Shown: positions 1 to 5,820, numbered from the stretch's first letter. The stretch: DNA of 7,141 nt from JACRGC01 sp035288785 (GCA_035288785.1 DATDZF010000019.1:1-7141); one strand, 5' to 3'. Program-made: numbers and translations. Notes: a model not told the origin generated them from the sequence alone.

Positions 1-446
1 GCGCAACCGTTTGCCTTGATCTGTCAGTGCAAATGCAATCCGTCTCAAGAATCCTTTTCATCGATGCCGGAAACGTGTTCAACCCGTATTACATCCACAG
101 GAATTTCCGGGAAATTGCGGATGTGAAGCAGGCGCTGGAAAACATTAGCGTCTCAAGGCCGTTCACCATTTATCAACTAAGGCAAGTGGTTGAGTTCGAG
201 GCGGAAAAACAGCTGCAAAACGGCTGCCGCGTGCTCATCATCCCGTGCATCGATGATTTGTTTTACGAGGATGGGCTGCAGATTTGGGAGGCAAGGGAGG
301 TTTTCTCGCAGACGATGAAATCCCTTGACGCCCTCGCGAAGAAACATAATATTTTCTGCCTCATCTCGTTTGTGGGGAAGTATTTCAGGAAGATGCATGA
401 GGAAAGCACGGGCGTCTTGGTTCCTAATGAGGCGGCACGCCTATAA
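1..446 (+). CDS. RecA/RadB-superfamily ATPase-like protein, 5' end outside the window
   Basis: The reading frame is open from the first complete codon (base 3) to the TAA at 444-446, so the gene begins upstream; GTG at 27 and ATG at 33 are internal codons, not likely starts. The first visible residues (TVCLDLSVQMQ) resemble the helix after the P-loop in Rad51/RadB/KaiC-type ATPases. The next strand, RILFIDAGNVFNPYYI, matches the family pattern in which a strand ending in ID(A/T)xxxF leads to a 'xPxxI' helix. Later come VSRPFTIYQL, a strand CRVLIIPCID (Walker B-like position) and a late strand NIFCLISF, the usual RecA-fold order. Such proteins act in recombination, repair or as regulatory ATPases; which one cannot be decided without the N terminus. 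The assignment rests on motif resemblance only. The residue aligned with the Walker A Ser/Thr would be Ala (codon 3-5), so ATPase activity is not assured. Confidence 0.6.
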   Translation, partial: ATVCLDLSVQMQSVSRILFIDAGNVFNPYYIHRNFREIADVKQALENISVSRPFTIYQLRQVVEFEAEKQLQNGCRVLIIPCIDDLFYEDGLQIWEAREVFSQTMKSLDALAKKHNIFCLISFVGKYFRKMHEESTGVLVPNEAARL

Positions 447-562
447 ATATACATTCTGCCCGAATTCTTCCCCCCCACAATTATCACTAAACACGAATTC
501 ACAAGGATGATGGCTATGTTTACGGAAGCTGGGGTTTTGTGTGCAGCTCCGGATCGCAAGAT

Positions 563-572
563 ATTTAAATAA
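563..572 (+). promoter_or_regulatory. TATA box (with BRE-like purines) of the dockerin lipoprotein gene
   Basis: The sequence TTTAAATA at 564-571 is centred about 25 nt upstream of the ATG at 593, the usual distance from TATA box to transcription start in Archaea. Transcription would begin at or next to the start codon, giving a leaderless mRNA. The bases just upstream (CGCAAG) are purine-rich, as in a BRE. No Shine-Dalgarno sequence lies before the ATG, which agrees with leaderless translation. Confidence 0.75.
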
Positions 573-592
573 TATGGTGGAAATGATTCTTC

Positions 593-1954
593 ATGAAGGG
601 ATATTTGGCAATAAGTTTGTTCTTATCACTGATCCTTCTTTTCGGTTGCCTTGACGATCCGATCGGGCAGGCTATGCGTGGATGGAAGCAGGCCGAGGTG
701 GGCATTTCCCCGAGCCCTTCGCAGCCGCCCGCGGATGGAGCAACCGGCGGGCGATCCTTGGCAATAACGGTCTTATCGTCGCTATCCGAGTGTGATCTGG
801 TGCAGGCGGGAGGGACGTGCGAAATTCCCCCCGGCGTTTACAATGAGCAGCTTGTCCTAAGAAACGAAGTCACTTACTTCATGCATCCGGGGGCCGTGAT
901 TAATTATTCCTCCGGCAACGATCAAATGGCCGCAATTACGGATAATAAAACCCTAATCAACGCCTCCATCCTCGGCCATGGGCAGGTTTTTGCGCATAAC
1001 CACGCTATGGGGCTTTCCATTTCGGCCCTTGCTGGAACCAACCTGACCGCTTCCCTGGATAATGTAACGGTGTACGGCAGCGGAGATACCGCAATAAGTG
1101 TGGCGCGCGGGTCACTGGCATTCCGCGGAAACGTATTTTGCCTCGGCAGCGGATATGCCTGCGTGCAAAGCTCCTATTCTGGGGATATTTTCTTCGAAGG
1201 CAGCATCGATTCAAAGCTCCCTTACGGGATGCTTGCCGGAGGGAATAACGCGACAATCATCGGCAACATCTCATCGACAGGGAATTCGGCCCTCCATTGC
1301 TCGTCTGGCTACTGCAACTTTCTAGGGGGCCGCCTCACATCGAGCGGATTATTCGGCCTTGAGAACAGCGGCGGCCAAAATTACATCAGAAATGCCATCG
1401 TTGAAAGCAAACGGCTCGTCCAATATGAGGGGGATGCCATTTCGAAATACGGCGGGTTTGTATTGACAATTGAAAACTCCACCCTTCTTGCCGCAAGGCA
1501 GGATGCGTACAGTATCGGCTCCCAAGGCATCCGCCAAAAGGACGGGGTCTACCTCATAGGGACGGTTTATGCAAATAGGCCGATTGAATCGACAATACCC
1601 GTGTCCGGGCCCGGCCGGCTGGAAATGATTGTCGAAGGATCCTCCTACACCTGCGGGGATGTGGATGCATCCGGCTTCATTGACAATTTGGACTTATCTT
1701 ATTTAATTGATTACGTTTTTTTGGGTCAGGCGGCGCCAGTACCAGAGGAATCGGGAGACCTGGATGGAAGCTGCTTCATCGATATGATAGATATAGCCTA
1801 TACCATAGACCATGTATTCTTCGGTGCACCTGCGCCAACCGGCTGCGGAAACCCGGCTTGCTCGGCAATAGCGAAATCGGAGCCAACCGAAGCGGAAAAG
1901 GCGCAGCTGCAGCAGAAGCTTGACGATGTCGGATCGGGCATAAAGATCTCTTGA
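593..1954 (+). CDS. Secreted lipoprotein with beta-helix and C-terminal dockerin-type domain
   Basis: 453 residues. Residues 1-18 are a signal peptide (MKG, then a hydrophobic core) ending in the lipobox LFGC, so Cys19 is the likely lipid-modified anchor and the protein sits outside the membrane. A Pro/Ser/Gly-rich linker covers about 37-54. Residues about 62-345 look like a right-handed parallel beta-helix: an opening 'GGTCEIPPGVYNEQLVLRN' type segment as in pectate-lyase-like folds, then many short Gly/Asn/Ser-rich strands. From 354 to about 417 there are two dockerin-like repeats: loop D356-V-D358-A-S360-G361 with D364 and D367, and loop D389-L-D391-G-S393-C394 with D397 and D400. Both keep the Asp/Ser calcium ligands and are followed by helices (LSYLIDYVF, IAYTIDHVFF). 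Cys354, 394, 418 and 423 could form disulfides around the domain. The charged tail 427-453 has no recognised fold. Family knowledge suggests cell-surface carbohydrate binding or cleavage and protein docking; no catalytic residues were identified, so the substrate is unknown. Confidence 0.8.
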   Translation: MKGYLAISLFLSLILLFGCLDDPIGQAMRGWKQAEVGISPSPSQPPADGATGGRSLAITVLSSLSECDLVQAGGTCEIPPGVYNEQLVLRNEVTYFMHPGAVINYSSGNDQMAAITDNKTLINASILGHGQVFAHNHAMGLSISALAGTNLTASLDNVTVYGSGDTAISVARGSLAFRGNVFCLGSGYACVQSSYSGDIFFEGSIDSKLPYGMLAGGNNATIIGNISSTGNSALHCSSGYCNFLGGRLTSSGLFGLENSGGQNYIRNAIVESKRLVQYEGDAISKYGGFVLTIENSTLLAARQDAYSIGSQGIRQKDGVYLIGTVYANRPIESTIPVSGPGRLEMIVEGSSYTCGDVDASGFIDNLDLSYLIDYVFLGQAAPVPEESGDLDGSCFIDMIDIAYTIDHVFFGAPAPTGCGNPACSAIAKSEPTEAEKAQLQQKLDDVGSGIKIS

Positions 1955-2078
1955 GCCGCCCATAAGGCCAAAGTGCGGCCCCGGTTCTTTTCGTTGCCCT
2001 AAAGGCCAATTCATTTCACTCCATCACCTGCCCAAACCTCCCAAAATGCAAGGCACCCGAAACCACCCCTAAAAATAA

Positions 2079-2086
2079 TTATATAT
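2079..2086 (+). promoter_or_regulatory. Candidate TATA box for the structured RNA region
   Basis: TTATATAT follows an A-rich stretch (AAAAATAA at 2071-2078) in an otherwise GC-balanced intergenic region. It would set a start at about 2105-2110, at the beginning of the hairpin cluster and not at a protein gene. The distance rule is the same one that fits the protein genes here. The exact start is inferred, not seen. Confidence 0.45.
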
Positions 2087-2100
2087 CGGAATTCGGCCCA

Positions 2101-2250
2101 CTTATTCGTCGCTGGAGGCATTTAGGGTGAGCGAATGCAGCCAGAGTGCAAAACTAATGGCAGAATAAGATTTCCCATCTAGCTGTGCCCATCCGCGTCG
2201 GGGGAAAGCATTCCCCCTTGTGCGGATCGTACGCTCCCCCTTCTCTTGAG
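2101..2250 (+). ncRNA. Unidentified folded RNA element upstream of the C/D box RNA
   Basis: Several nested complementary segments are visible. CTTATTC (2101-2107) pairs with GAATAAG (2163-2169). Inside it, CTGG (2112-2115) pairs with CCAG (2141-2144), then a symmetric AG/AG internal loop, then GCATTT (2118-2123) with GAATGC (2133-2138, one G-U) around a 9-nt loop. A second hairpin has ATCCGC (2191-2196) with GCGGAT (2222-2227), an internal loop, then GGGGGAA (2200-2206) with TTCCCCC (2211-2217) closed by the tetraloop AGCA. There is no credible ORF. I looked for RNase P (GGAAAGUCC type) and SRP RNA core motifs and did not find them, nor an ACA box at the expected place of an H/ACA RNA. It may be the 5' part of one transcript with the C/D RNA, or a separate RNA. 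Confidence 0.4.
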
Positions 2251-2345
2251 GGATGCAGGGAGCAGCTATGATGAGAACGGGCGTCCTGAAATCACCAAAC
2301 GGTGTTTGATGATCGACATTACGATCTGAGCTACCTTCTGCATCC
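2251..2345 (+). ncRNA. Box C/D guide sRNA with an extended terminal stem
   Basis: All four boxes are present in order and spacing: box C ATGATGA (2268-2274), D' CTGA (2286-2289), C' TTGATGA (2306-2312) and D CTGA (2326-2329). Guide segments are 11 nt (2275-2285) and 13 nt (2313-2325), close to the archaeal norm. The flanks form a helix in exact register: 2251-2266 with 2330-2345, 12 Watson-Crick pairs, 2 G-U pairs and 2 mismatches, including a perfect 8-bp outer part GGATGCAG/CTGCATCC. The inner stem ends at C2266-G2330, leaving T2267-A-T2269 as the 3-nt bulge and G2270/A2329 and A2271/G2328 as the sheared pairs of a kink-turn. The D'-C' spacer (16 nt) can itself form CACC/GGTG. Archaeal C/D sRNAs bind L7Ae, Nop5 and fibrillarin and direct 2'-O-methylation of the base paired five nt upstream of D or D'. 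The terminal stem is much longer than the usual few pairs. Confidence 0.65.
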
Positions 2346-2361
2346 TGGGGTTAAAAAATGT

Positions 2362-2370
2362 TGCTAAATA
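2362..2370 (+). promoter_or_regulatory. Possible TATA box upstream of the second structured patch
   Basis: TGCTAAATA, followed by TG, lies downstream of an A-run (TTAAAAAATG) and is centred about 26 nt before 2393, the first base of the CTGCCC/GGGCAG stem. The coincidence with the stem start is suggestive, but the match to a TATA consensus is modest. Confidence 0.25.
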
Positions 2371-2401
2371 TGCGGAGGCAATAAAGCCTAAACTGCCCAC
2401 C

Positions 2402-2415
2402 GGCAATGCATTGCC
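2402..2415. repeat. 14-bp perfect palindrome GGCAATGCATTGCC
   Basis: Every base matches its reverse complement. It is one of two palindromes with the same GGCAAT arms; the arms are adjacent, so an RNA hairpin from it alone would lack a loop, which makes a DNA-level role (binding by a dimer) as credible as an RNA role. Confidence 0.7.
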
Positions 2416-2437
2416 CTCTTGGGCAGCCGTTACGAGC

Positions 2438-2449
2438 GGCAATATTGCC
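2438..2449. repeat. 12-bp perfect palindrome GGCAATATTGCC
   Basis: Second palindrome with the same GGCAAT/ATTGCC arms as the one at 2402-2415 but two bases shorter at the centre. It lies in a region without a protein gene. Confidence 0.7.
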
Positions 2450-2633
2450 CCGCAACTATTTGATTTGGCTGCTTAATATCCCATTCACCGGAAGCCACCC
2501 CTAGGTTCGAATAAAAGCCCATTTTTCCCTCTAATCTGGGGCCGTGGATTGGAAATAGTTGTTCCTGTCGCCCTCCTTGATTTGGAATCGCGGAAATATG
2601 GGCATATCTGCCCGCCGCCTCCTTCATTAATTT
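2450..2633. other. Non-coding stretch without an assignable element
   Basis: No convincing gene is present. A T-run (TTTTT, 2522-2526) after a pyrimidine-rich stretch could end transcription from the RNA region. A short hairpin GGGCA (2600-2604)/TGCCC (2609-2613) with loop TATC lies just before the next gene. A minus-strand 65-codon frame at 2430-2627 has no promoter or recognisable product and was not accepted as a gene. Confidence 0.4.
2522..2526 (+). terminator. Oligo-T tract, possible end of the RNA transcript
   Basis: Archaeal RNA polymerase often stops at T-runs without needing a hairpin. This five-T tract is the first clear one downstream of the C/D RNA on the plus strand. The assignment is position-based and weak. 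Confidence 0.2.
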
Positions 2634-2642
2634 GTGATGAAT

Positions 2643-2948
2643 ATGGGAAGAACCGTTCCTTCATACCGTGATGTCATCGATGACGAGCTCTCGACGCTCA
2701 AGAAATACCGCTCTGCTCTTCGGAAGGAGGACCAGGAACTCTTCGATGAGATGATGAGCTATGCTAAATTCCACATTTCCGCATCGAGCTATTCCTCGAG
2801 GCTCAATCCCTTCGAGAGCATCATCCTCAACATTCTGCTGGAGCAGCAGCGCCTCATCCGGGAACTGATGGGGAATGAGAAGCTTGCCGTCAGAAGGGCA
2901 TTATTGGGCAGGCTAACAGCCCTAATATCGGAAGGCGCAAAGGATTAG
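2643..2948 (+). CDS. Small conserved archaeal-type helical protein (MGRTVPSYR family)
   Basis: The chosen start is the ATG at 2643, giving a 101-residue protein beginning MGRTVPSYR. GTG at 2634 and ATG at 2637 are in frame a few codons upstream and remain possible. From memory, small archaeal proteins of unknown function begin with GRTVPSYR and continue with a helix carrying 'RxALRKEDxxxFDEMM' and a later 'LLxQQ' segment; this protein has all three (RSALRKEDQELFDEMM, about 24-39; ILLEQQRLIREL near 64-75). It is predicted to be almost wholly alpha-helical, charged and cytosolic, with no signal peptide or membrane segment. No Shine-Dalgarno is visible; an AT-rich segment AAATATGG (2594-2601) might serve as a TATA element with a short leader, but this is weak. 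The function of the family is unknown to me. It ends 151 bp before the convergent 592-residue gene. Confidence 0.7.
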   Translation: MGRTVPSYRDVIDDELSTLKKYRSALRKEDQELFDEMMSYAKFHISASSYSSRLNPFESIILNILLEQQRLIRELMGNEKLAVRRALLGRLTALISEGAKD

Positions 2949-3099
2949 CTGGTCTTGCAGGGAAGGCAGAGCGTGCTGGTTTCGGAAAGCGAGAAGCGCG
3001 GCGTGCAAGCGGCTTTTGGATGCCTGTATGGCAGGCCGCGCTCATTTCGGAAAAGGAATAACGGCACCTCCACATTCGCATCCGGCCCGAAGAAGGGCA

Positions 3100-4878
3100 T
3101 TACTCCCTTTCCTTGAGGCCAATGAAATTATGCCGGCCGAACATCCCAACCAGGCGCTCCTCATCGGTGGGCGTTGCGGGAATGCCGGAAAGCGAGCCCC
3201 TGACCTCGTGCTCGCTAACCGGAAGCTCGGGCAGGTATTCCAGTTTTACATCGTGCTTCCAGATGCCCTCTTCCGTTTCCCCTAGGTACCTGCTAAGGTC
3301 CGCGGCCGTCCGTATCCCCCTTTTTTCGGGCACGATAAGGCCAAATGGGCCGATTCCATATGCGCTGACTTTGCGGGCAAGGGCCCTTATCCTTTCACCA
3401 GCCTTGAAATAATCCGGCTTCCTGTGATTTAGGAGCTCGGCCTTGAACCTTTCGGATAAAATTGTTTGCTCCCTGATGAACGCGAGCATGTGCTTGATTG
3501 CGGGATTCACGCCAGTGAATTCCTTCATGCGCTCGTATATTTTCATCAGCGTGCCGGGGGCAAGTCCTTGCTGGCGGTCAAGTTCGTTATTGGCAAGCAT
3601 GGAGAGCGTTTTTTCTATTGCAATGCGCGCCTCCTCCCTACGGAAAACCAATTGCTTGTCGCCCTCGGCTGAATGTATGGTAGTTGAATAGTACGACTCC
3701 TTCAATACCGGCTGCTCGCCCATCGAGAATAGGAGGGTATTGACCGCATTTCCAATTCCCCTCTGCTCGCCAGCCACGGATTTGAAGGGGACCGCATCCA
3801 ACGCCCGCTGGAGGATGATGCTAAGCGCCATCCTTTGCCTGTATAGCTCCTTGACGGACATCTCAGGGAATTTTTCAGCAACGGGCTCTGGAAGCCTTCT
3901 TGATTGGACAATTCCCCTTGGGAGCGGATGGCTCTCGACCTTGGGCCCCCTTTCCCTTTTTGCAGCATTCACTGAAAGTGGGATTATCTCCTTGACCACA
4001 TTAAACGTATAAGTACGGTTTACCCTTTGTGAAATTGGAAGGATGAACCGATAATAAATCAGGTTGCGCTGCCGGGCACGCCTAAGGGCGTCCGCATGGT
4101 TAAGGGCACTCCTAGCATCGGCCTCAGCTGCCTCCTCTTCGGTTGGGAGCACGAAACGCTCCCCTTCAGGCATTACCGTCCTCTGTGCTGCGCTGGTAAC
4201 GTAATTTGCTAGTGTCAAATGGGTATCGTTGCGCGAGAAATGCGCCCAAAGCAGTGGGTGCTTCTGGGGATCAAGCTGCTCATTTGGCAAAGGCGCAAGC
4301 TCCCTGGGCTTTCCAAAAATTCTGTCAAATTCCGCCTGGTCAAGCCTTCGAAGCGCCCTTAATGTCAAAGTATCGCTGGGAAGAACGGTTGTACCGTTCA
4401 GCCAATCCTCAATTGTATCCCGCACTCTTGAAATATGGGTTTGGGTTGTTTTACGCCTCTTCCTTATTTTTTCCTCGATCTCAACCAACCTGCTTTGTAT
4501 GGTGGATACGGCCTCACTTGTACCCTCCCTGCTGCCCGGCCTTATCCCCCTCTTTGCAAGTATTGTGTGCAGGAATTGCTGCAATTTTGTGATGGGCGTG
4601 GTTTTGCCTTCGGGATAATGGAAAAGCCGCATATGCGCAAGGCGGTACTCCGGATCTTCCCTCAGGAGCGCCGCTTTCATTTCGGCAAGCGAAACTTCGA
4701 CCTTCGTGTTCATCTCCAGGATCCGGTCCCCCGGTTTGAGGTCGGCAACTCGCGTTAGGACCGCCTTTTTTCCTGCTGCAACCCAAGCCGGCCCATCCAT
4801 CGATGCAATCGAGTTGCCCCCTGCGGTTTTCAGGAGTGCGTGCGATATTGTCCTGTCCGCTTTGGTTTCCCTTGCCAT
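3100..4878 (-). CDS. Unknown 592-residue protein with a 'DLKPGDRIL' segment and possible helix-turn-helix
   Basis: A single long frame from ATG (4878-4876) to TAA (3102-3100), with a well-placed promoter, so it is a real gene. I do not recognise the family. Residues 37-60 (KKAVLTRVADLKPGDRILEM) form a small beta-rich segment like those at the start of some helicase-associated and anti-phage defence proteins. Residues about 148-190 read like a helix-turn-helix: HISRVRDTIEDWL, then NGTTVLPSDTLTLRALRRL, similar in layout to modules with 'TVRxWL...P.D...L..I'. A basic patch RKRRKTT lies at 139-145 and an acidic helical stretch EEEAAEADAR at 247-256. The remainder is charged and mostly helical with no membrane segment, no signal peptide, no P-loop and no evident nuclease motif. 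A cytosolic nucleic-acid-binding protein is a reasonable inference; a defence role is speculation. It is transcribed away from 5092 and stands alone in its direction. Confidence 0.75.
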   Translation of the reverse strand: MARETKADRTISHALLKTAGGNSIASMDGPAWVAAGKKAVLTRVADLKPGDRILEMNTKVEVSLAEMKAALLREDPEYRLAHMRLFHYPEGKTTPITKLQQFLHTILAKRGIRPGSREGTSEAVSTIQSRLVEIEEKIRKRRKTTQTHISRVRDTIEDWLNGTTVLPSDTLTLRALRRLDQAEFDRIFGKPRELAPLPNEQLDPQKHPLLWAHFSRNDTHLTLANYVTSAAQRTVMPEGERFVLPTEEEAAEADARSALNHADALRRARQRNLIYYRFILPISQRVNRTYTFNVVKEIIPLSVNAAKRERGPKVESHPLPRGIVQSRRLPEPVAEKFPEMSVKELYRQRMALSIILQRALDAVPFKSVAGEQRGIGNAVNTLLFSMGEQPVLKESYYSTTIHSAEGDKQLVFRREEARIAIEKTLSMLANNELDRQQGLAPGTLMKIYERMKEFTGVNPAIKHMLAFIREQTILSERFKAELLNHRKPDYFKAGERIRALARKVSAYGIGPFGLIVPEKRGIRTAADLSRYLGETEEGIWKHDVKLEYLPELPVSEHEVRGSLSGIPATPTDEERLVGMFGRHNFIGLKERE

Positions 4879-4900
4879 CGGAATATATCCAATTGGAAAA

Positions 4901-4909
4901 TATTTAAAT
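4901..4909 (-). promoter_or_regulatory. TATA box of the 592-residue gene
   Basis: On the minus strand the sequence reads ATTTAAATA, centred about 27 nt before the A of the start codon at 4878. This places the transcript start at or beside the ATG, with no room for a ribosome binding site. It lies in the 213-bp divergent region shared with the gene starting at 5092. Confidence 0.75.
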
Positions 4910-5060
4910 GGCGAGCAGCCTGGAATAACGGCGCTAACGTGTTGTCTATTATTGCCGCTTTAATTTATCATCTCTAGTAATTTTAGTGTTGTGGGGTTGG
5001 TTCCCTGCTTGGACTGATAATTTGGTATAATCACCCCCGGCATTTGCCTTAACGCTCACC

Positions 5061-5069
5061 CTTAAATAC
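5061..5069 (+). promoter_or_regulatory. TATA box of the seven-helix membrane protein gene
   Basis: CTTAAATAC is centred 27 nt upstream of the ATG at 5092, so a leaderless transcript is expected. It is about 155 bp from the divergent TATA element at 4901-4909, far enough for the two promoters to work separately. Confidence 0.7.
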
Positions 5070-5091
5070 GGGAAACTACTTCCGGTTATAC

Positions 5092-5820
5092 ATGGATTTG
5101 GATTTCCAGCTCTTCTGGAACGCGGTTTATTTCATCGGCTTATTCCTTCTGTGGCTCTCCTTCTATTTGCTCACAGGGCCGATCAAGAACTTGGAAATTT
5201 CCTCGAAAAAGAAAACGCATTCCTATTACCTCCTGCTTGCGCTCCTGTTCCTGATGGTCAGGCCCGCATACGGCGCATATTCCGATTACCTCTCCCCGCT
5301 GCCCCAAGGCGATATGCTTGAGCTTGCATCCGTCCTTTCAATCCTCATAGGCGGCCTGCTTGCTTTCATCCCAATCTCCAGCCTCTCAAAGCGCTCCCTT
5401 TCCGAAAGCATAGGAATGAGCACGTGGCTGTTCTACATCCAAGTTGCAGTTGTCGCGTTTTATTTTGCGGCCCTGACGCCTACCGGCTACAATGGGATCG
5501 CATCCGCGGTCTACATGGTGGCGGCACTTGTGCTGGGGCTTTCCCTGCGCCTCATGAGCAATTTCACGGAGCAATTTGAGATCATGTTCCCATTGAGATG
5601 GATGTTTGATACAGCTGCATGGGTGCTCCCATTGGCGCTTGCCTTCCGTGCATATGGGGTTTCGGTTTCCGACCGCTTTTCTGAAGCCGCATTTTCCGGC
5701 TATGTTTCAGGGGAGCTGCGGATAATCGTGATTTTCCTCCTGTTCGTTTCCGGGCTGATATCGTTCATTGCGGCCTATACCCTGAACAAGGCGTTCCTTG
5801 CGCAGCCCGCTAAGCCGTGA
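5092..5820 (+). CDS. Integral membrane protein with about seven transmembrane helices, unknown function
   Basis: 242 residues. Hydrophobic segments are seen at about 9-28, 44-62, 76-96, 110-128, 133-153, 168-189 and 209-230, with a basic loop after the first (SSKKKTH, 37-43) that points to the cytosol by the positive-inside rule and a short polar C-terminal tail. The overall look (seven helices, short loops, few conserved polar residues inside the membrane, AFRAYGVSVSDRF loop near 184-196) recalls small archaeal membrane proteins with a sensor or regulatory role, but I find no retinal-binding Lys motif, no catalytic motif and no family I can name. The start is fixed by the TATA element 27 nt upstream. 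The TGA at 5818-5820 is followed by 140 bp before the next gene, which has its own promoter. Confidence 0.7.
   Translation: MDLDFQLFWNAVYFIGLFLLWLSFYLLTGPIKNLEISSKKKTHSYYLLLALLFLMVRPAYGAYSDYLSPLPQGDMLELASVLSILIGGLLAFIPISSLSKRSLSESIGMSTWLFYIQVAVVAFYFAALTPTGYNGIASAVYMVAALVLGLSLRLMSNFTEQFEIMFPLRWMFDTAAWVLPLALAFRAYGVSVSDRFSEAAFSGYVSGELRIIVIFLLFVSGLISFIAAYTLNKAFLAQPAKP

Larger units (their letters stand above)
2393..2449 (+). other. Structured patch: CTGCCC/GGGCAG stem with two related palindromes
   Basis: CTGCCC (2393-2398) pairs with GGGCAG (2421-2426). The enclosed segment contains the perfect 14-bp palindrome GGCAATGCATTGCC (2402-2415), and directly downstream is a second perfect palindrome GGCAATATTGCC (2438-2449). 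CCG (2427-2429) can also pair with CGG (2437-2439). The two palindromes share the arms GGCAAT/ATTGCC and have centres 35 bp apart; a lone half-site GGCAAT lies at 2377-2382. This may be a small RNA, the 3' domain of the upstream RNA, or a double operator for a dimeric DNA-binding protein. The sequence alone does not separate these. Confidence 0.4.

Noticed and set aside
440..450. TATA-like TATAAATATA overlapping the end of the first gene
   Set aside because: No gene or structured RNA begins about 25 nt downstream; the lipoprotein gene has its own well-placed element at 563-572.
507..572. Tiny plus-strand ORF (21 codons) and box C-like ATGATGG before the lipoprotein gene
   Set aside because: It runs through the TATA box of the next gene and has no box D partner; there is no support for a peptide or an sRNA.
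2101..2345. RNase P RNA or SRP RNA
   Set aside because: Some fragments look suggestive (AGGGTGAG, GGGAGCAG, CAGAA), but the conserved GGAAAGUCC core and its partner, and the SRP helix 8 and 5'/3' end pairing, are missing.
2499..2512. TAGGTTCGAATAAA as a tRNA T-arm
   Set aside because: The bases flanking the TTCGAAT loop do not pair on either strand and no anticodon or acceptor arm can be built around it.
2430..2627. Minus-strand open frame of 65 codons in the intergenic region
   Set aside because: No promoter at the distance used by other genes, no recognisable product, and it overlaps the palindromes and structured patch; an open frame of this size is expected by chance.
3016..3285. Plus-strand frames opposite the 592-residue gene
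   Set aside because: They are shadows of the minus-strand gene, without promoters or recognisable products.
5006..5031. Bacterial-type -35/-10 promoter (TTGGAC ... TATAAT)
   Set aside because: The spacer is only about 11 nt and the surrounding genes use archaeal TATA elements.
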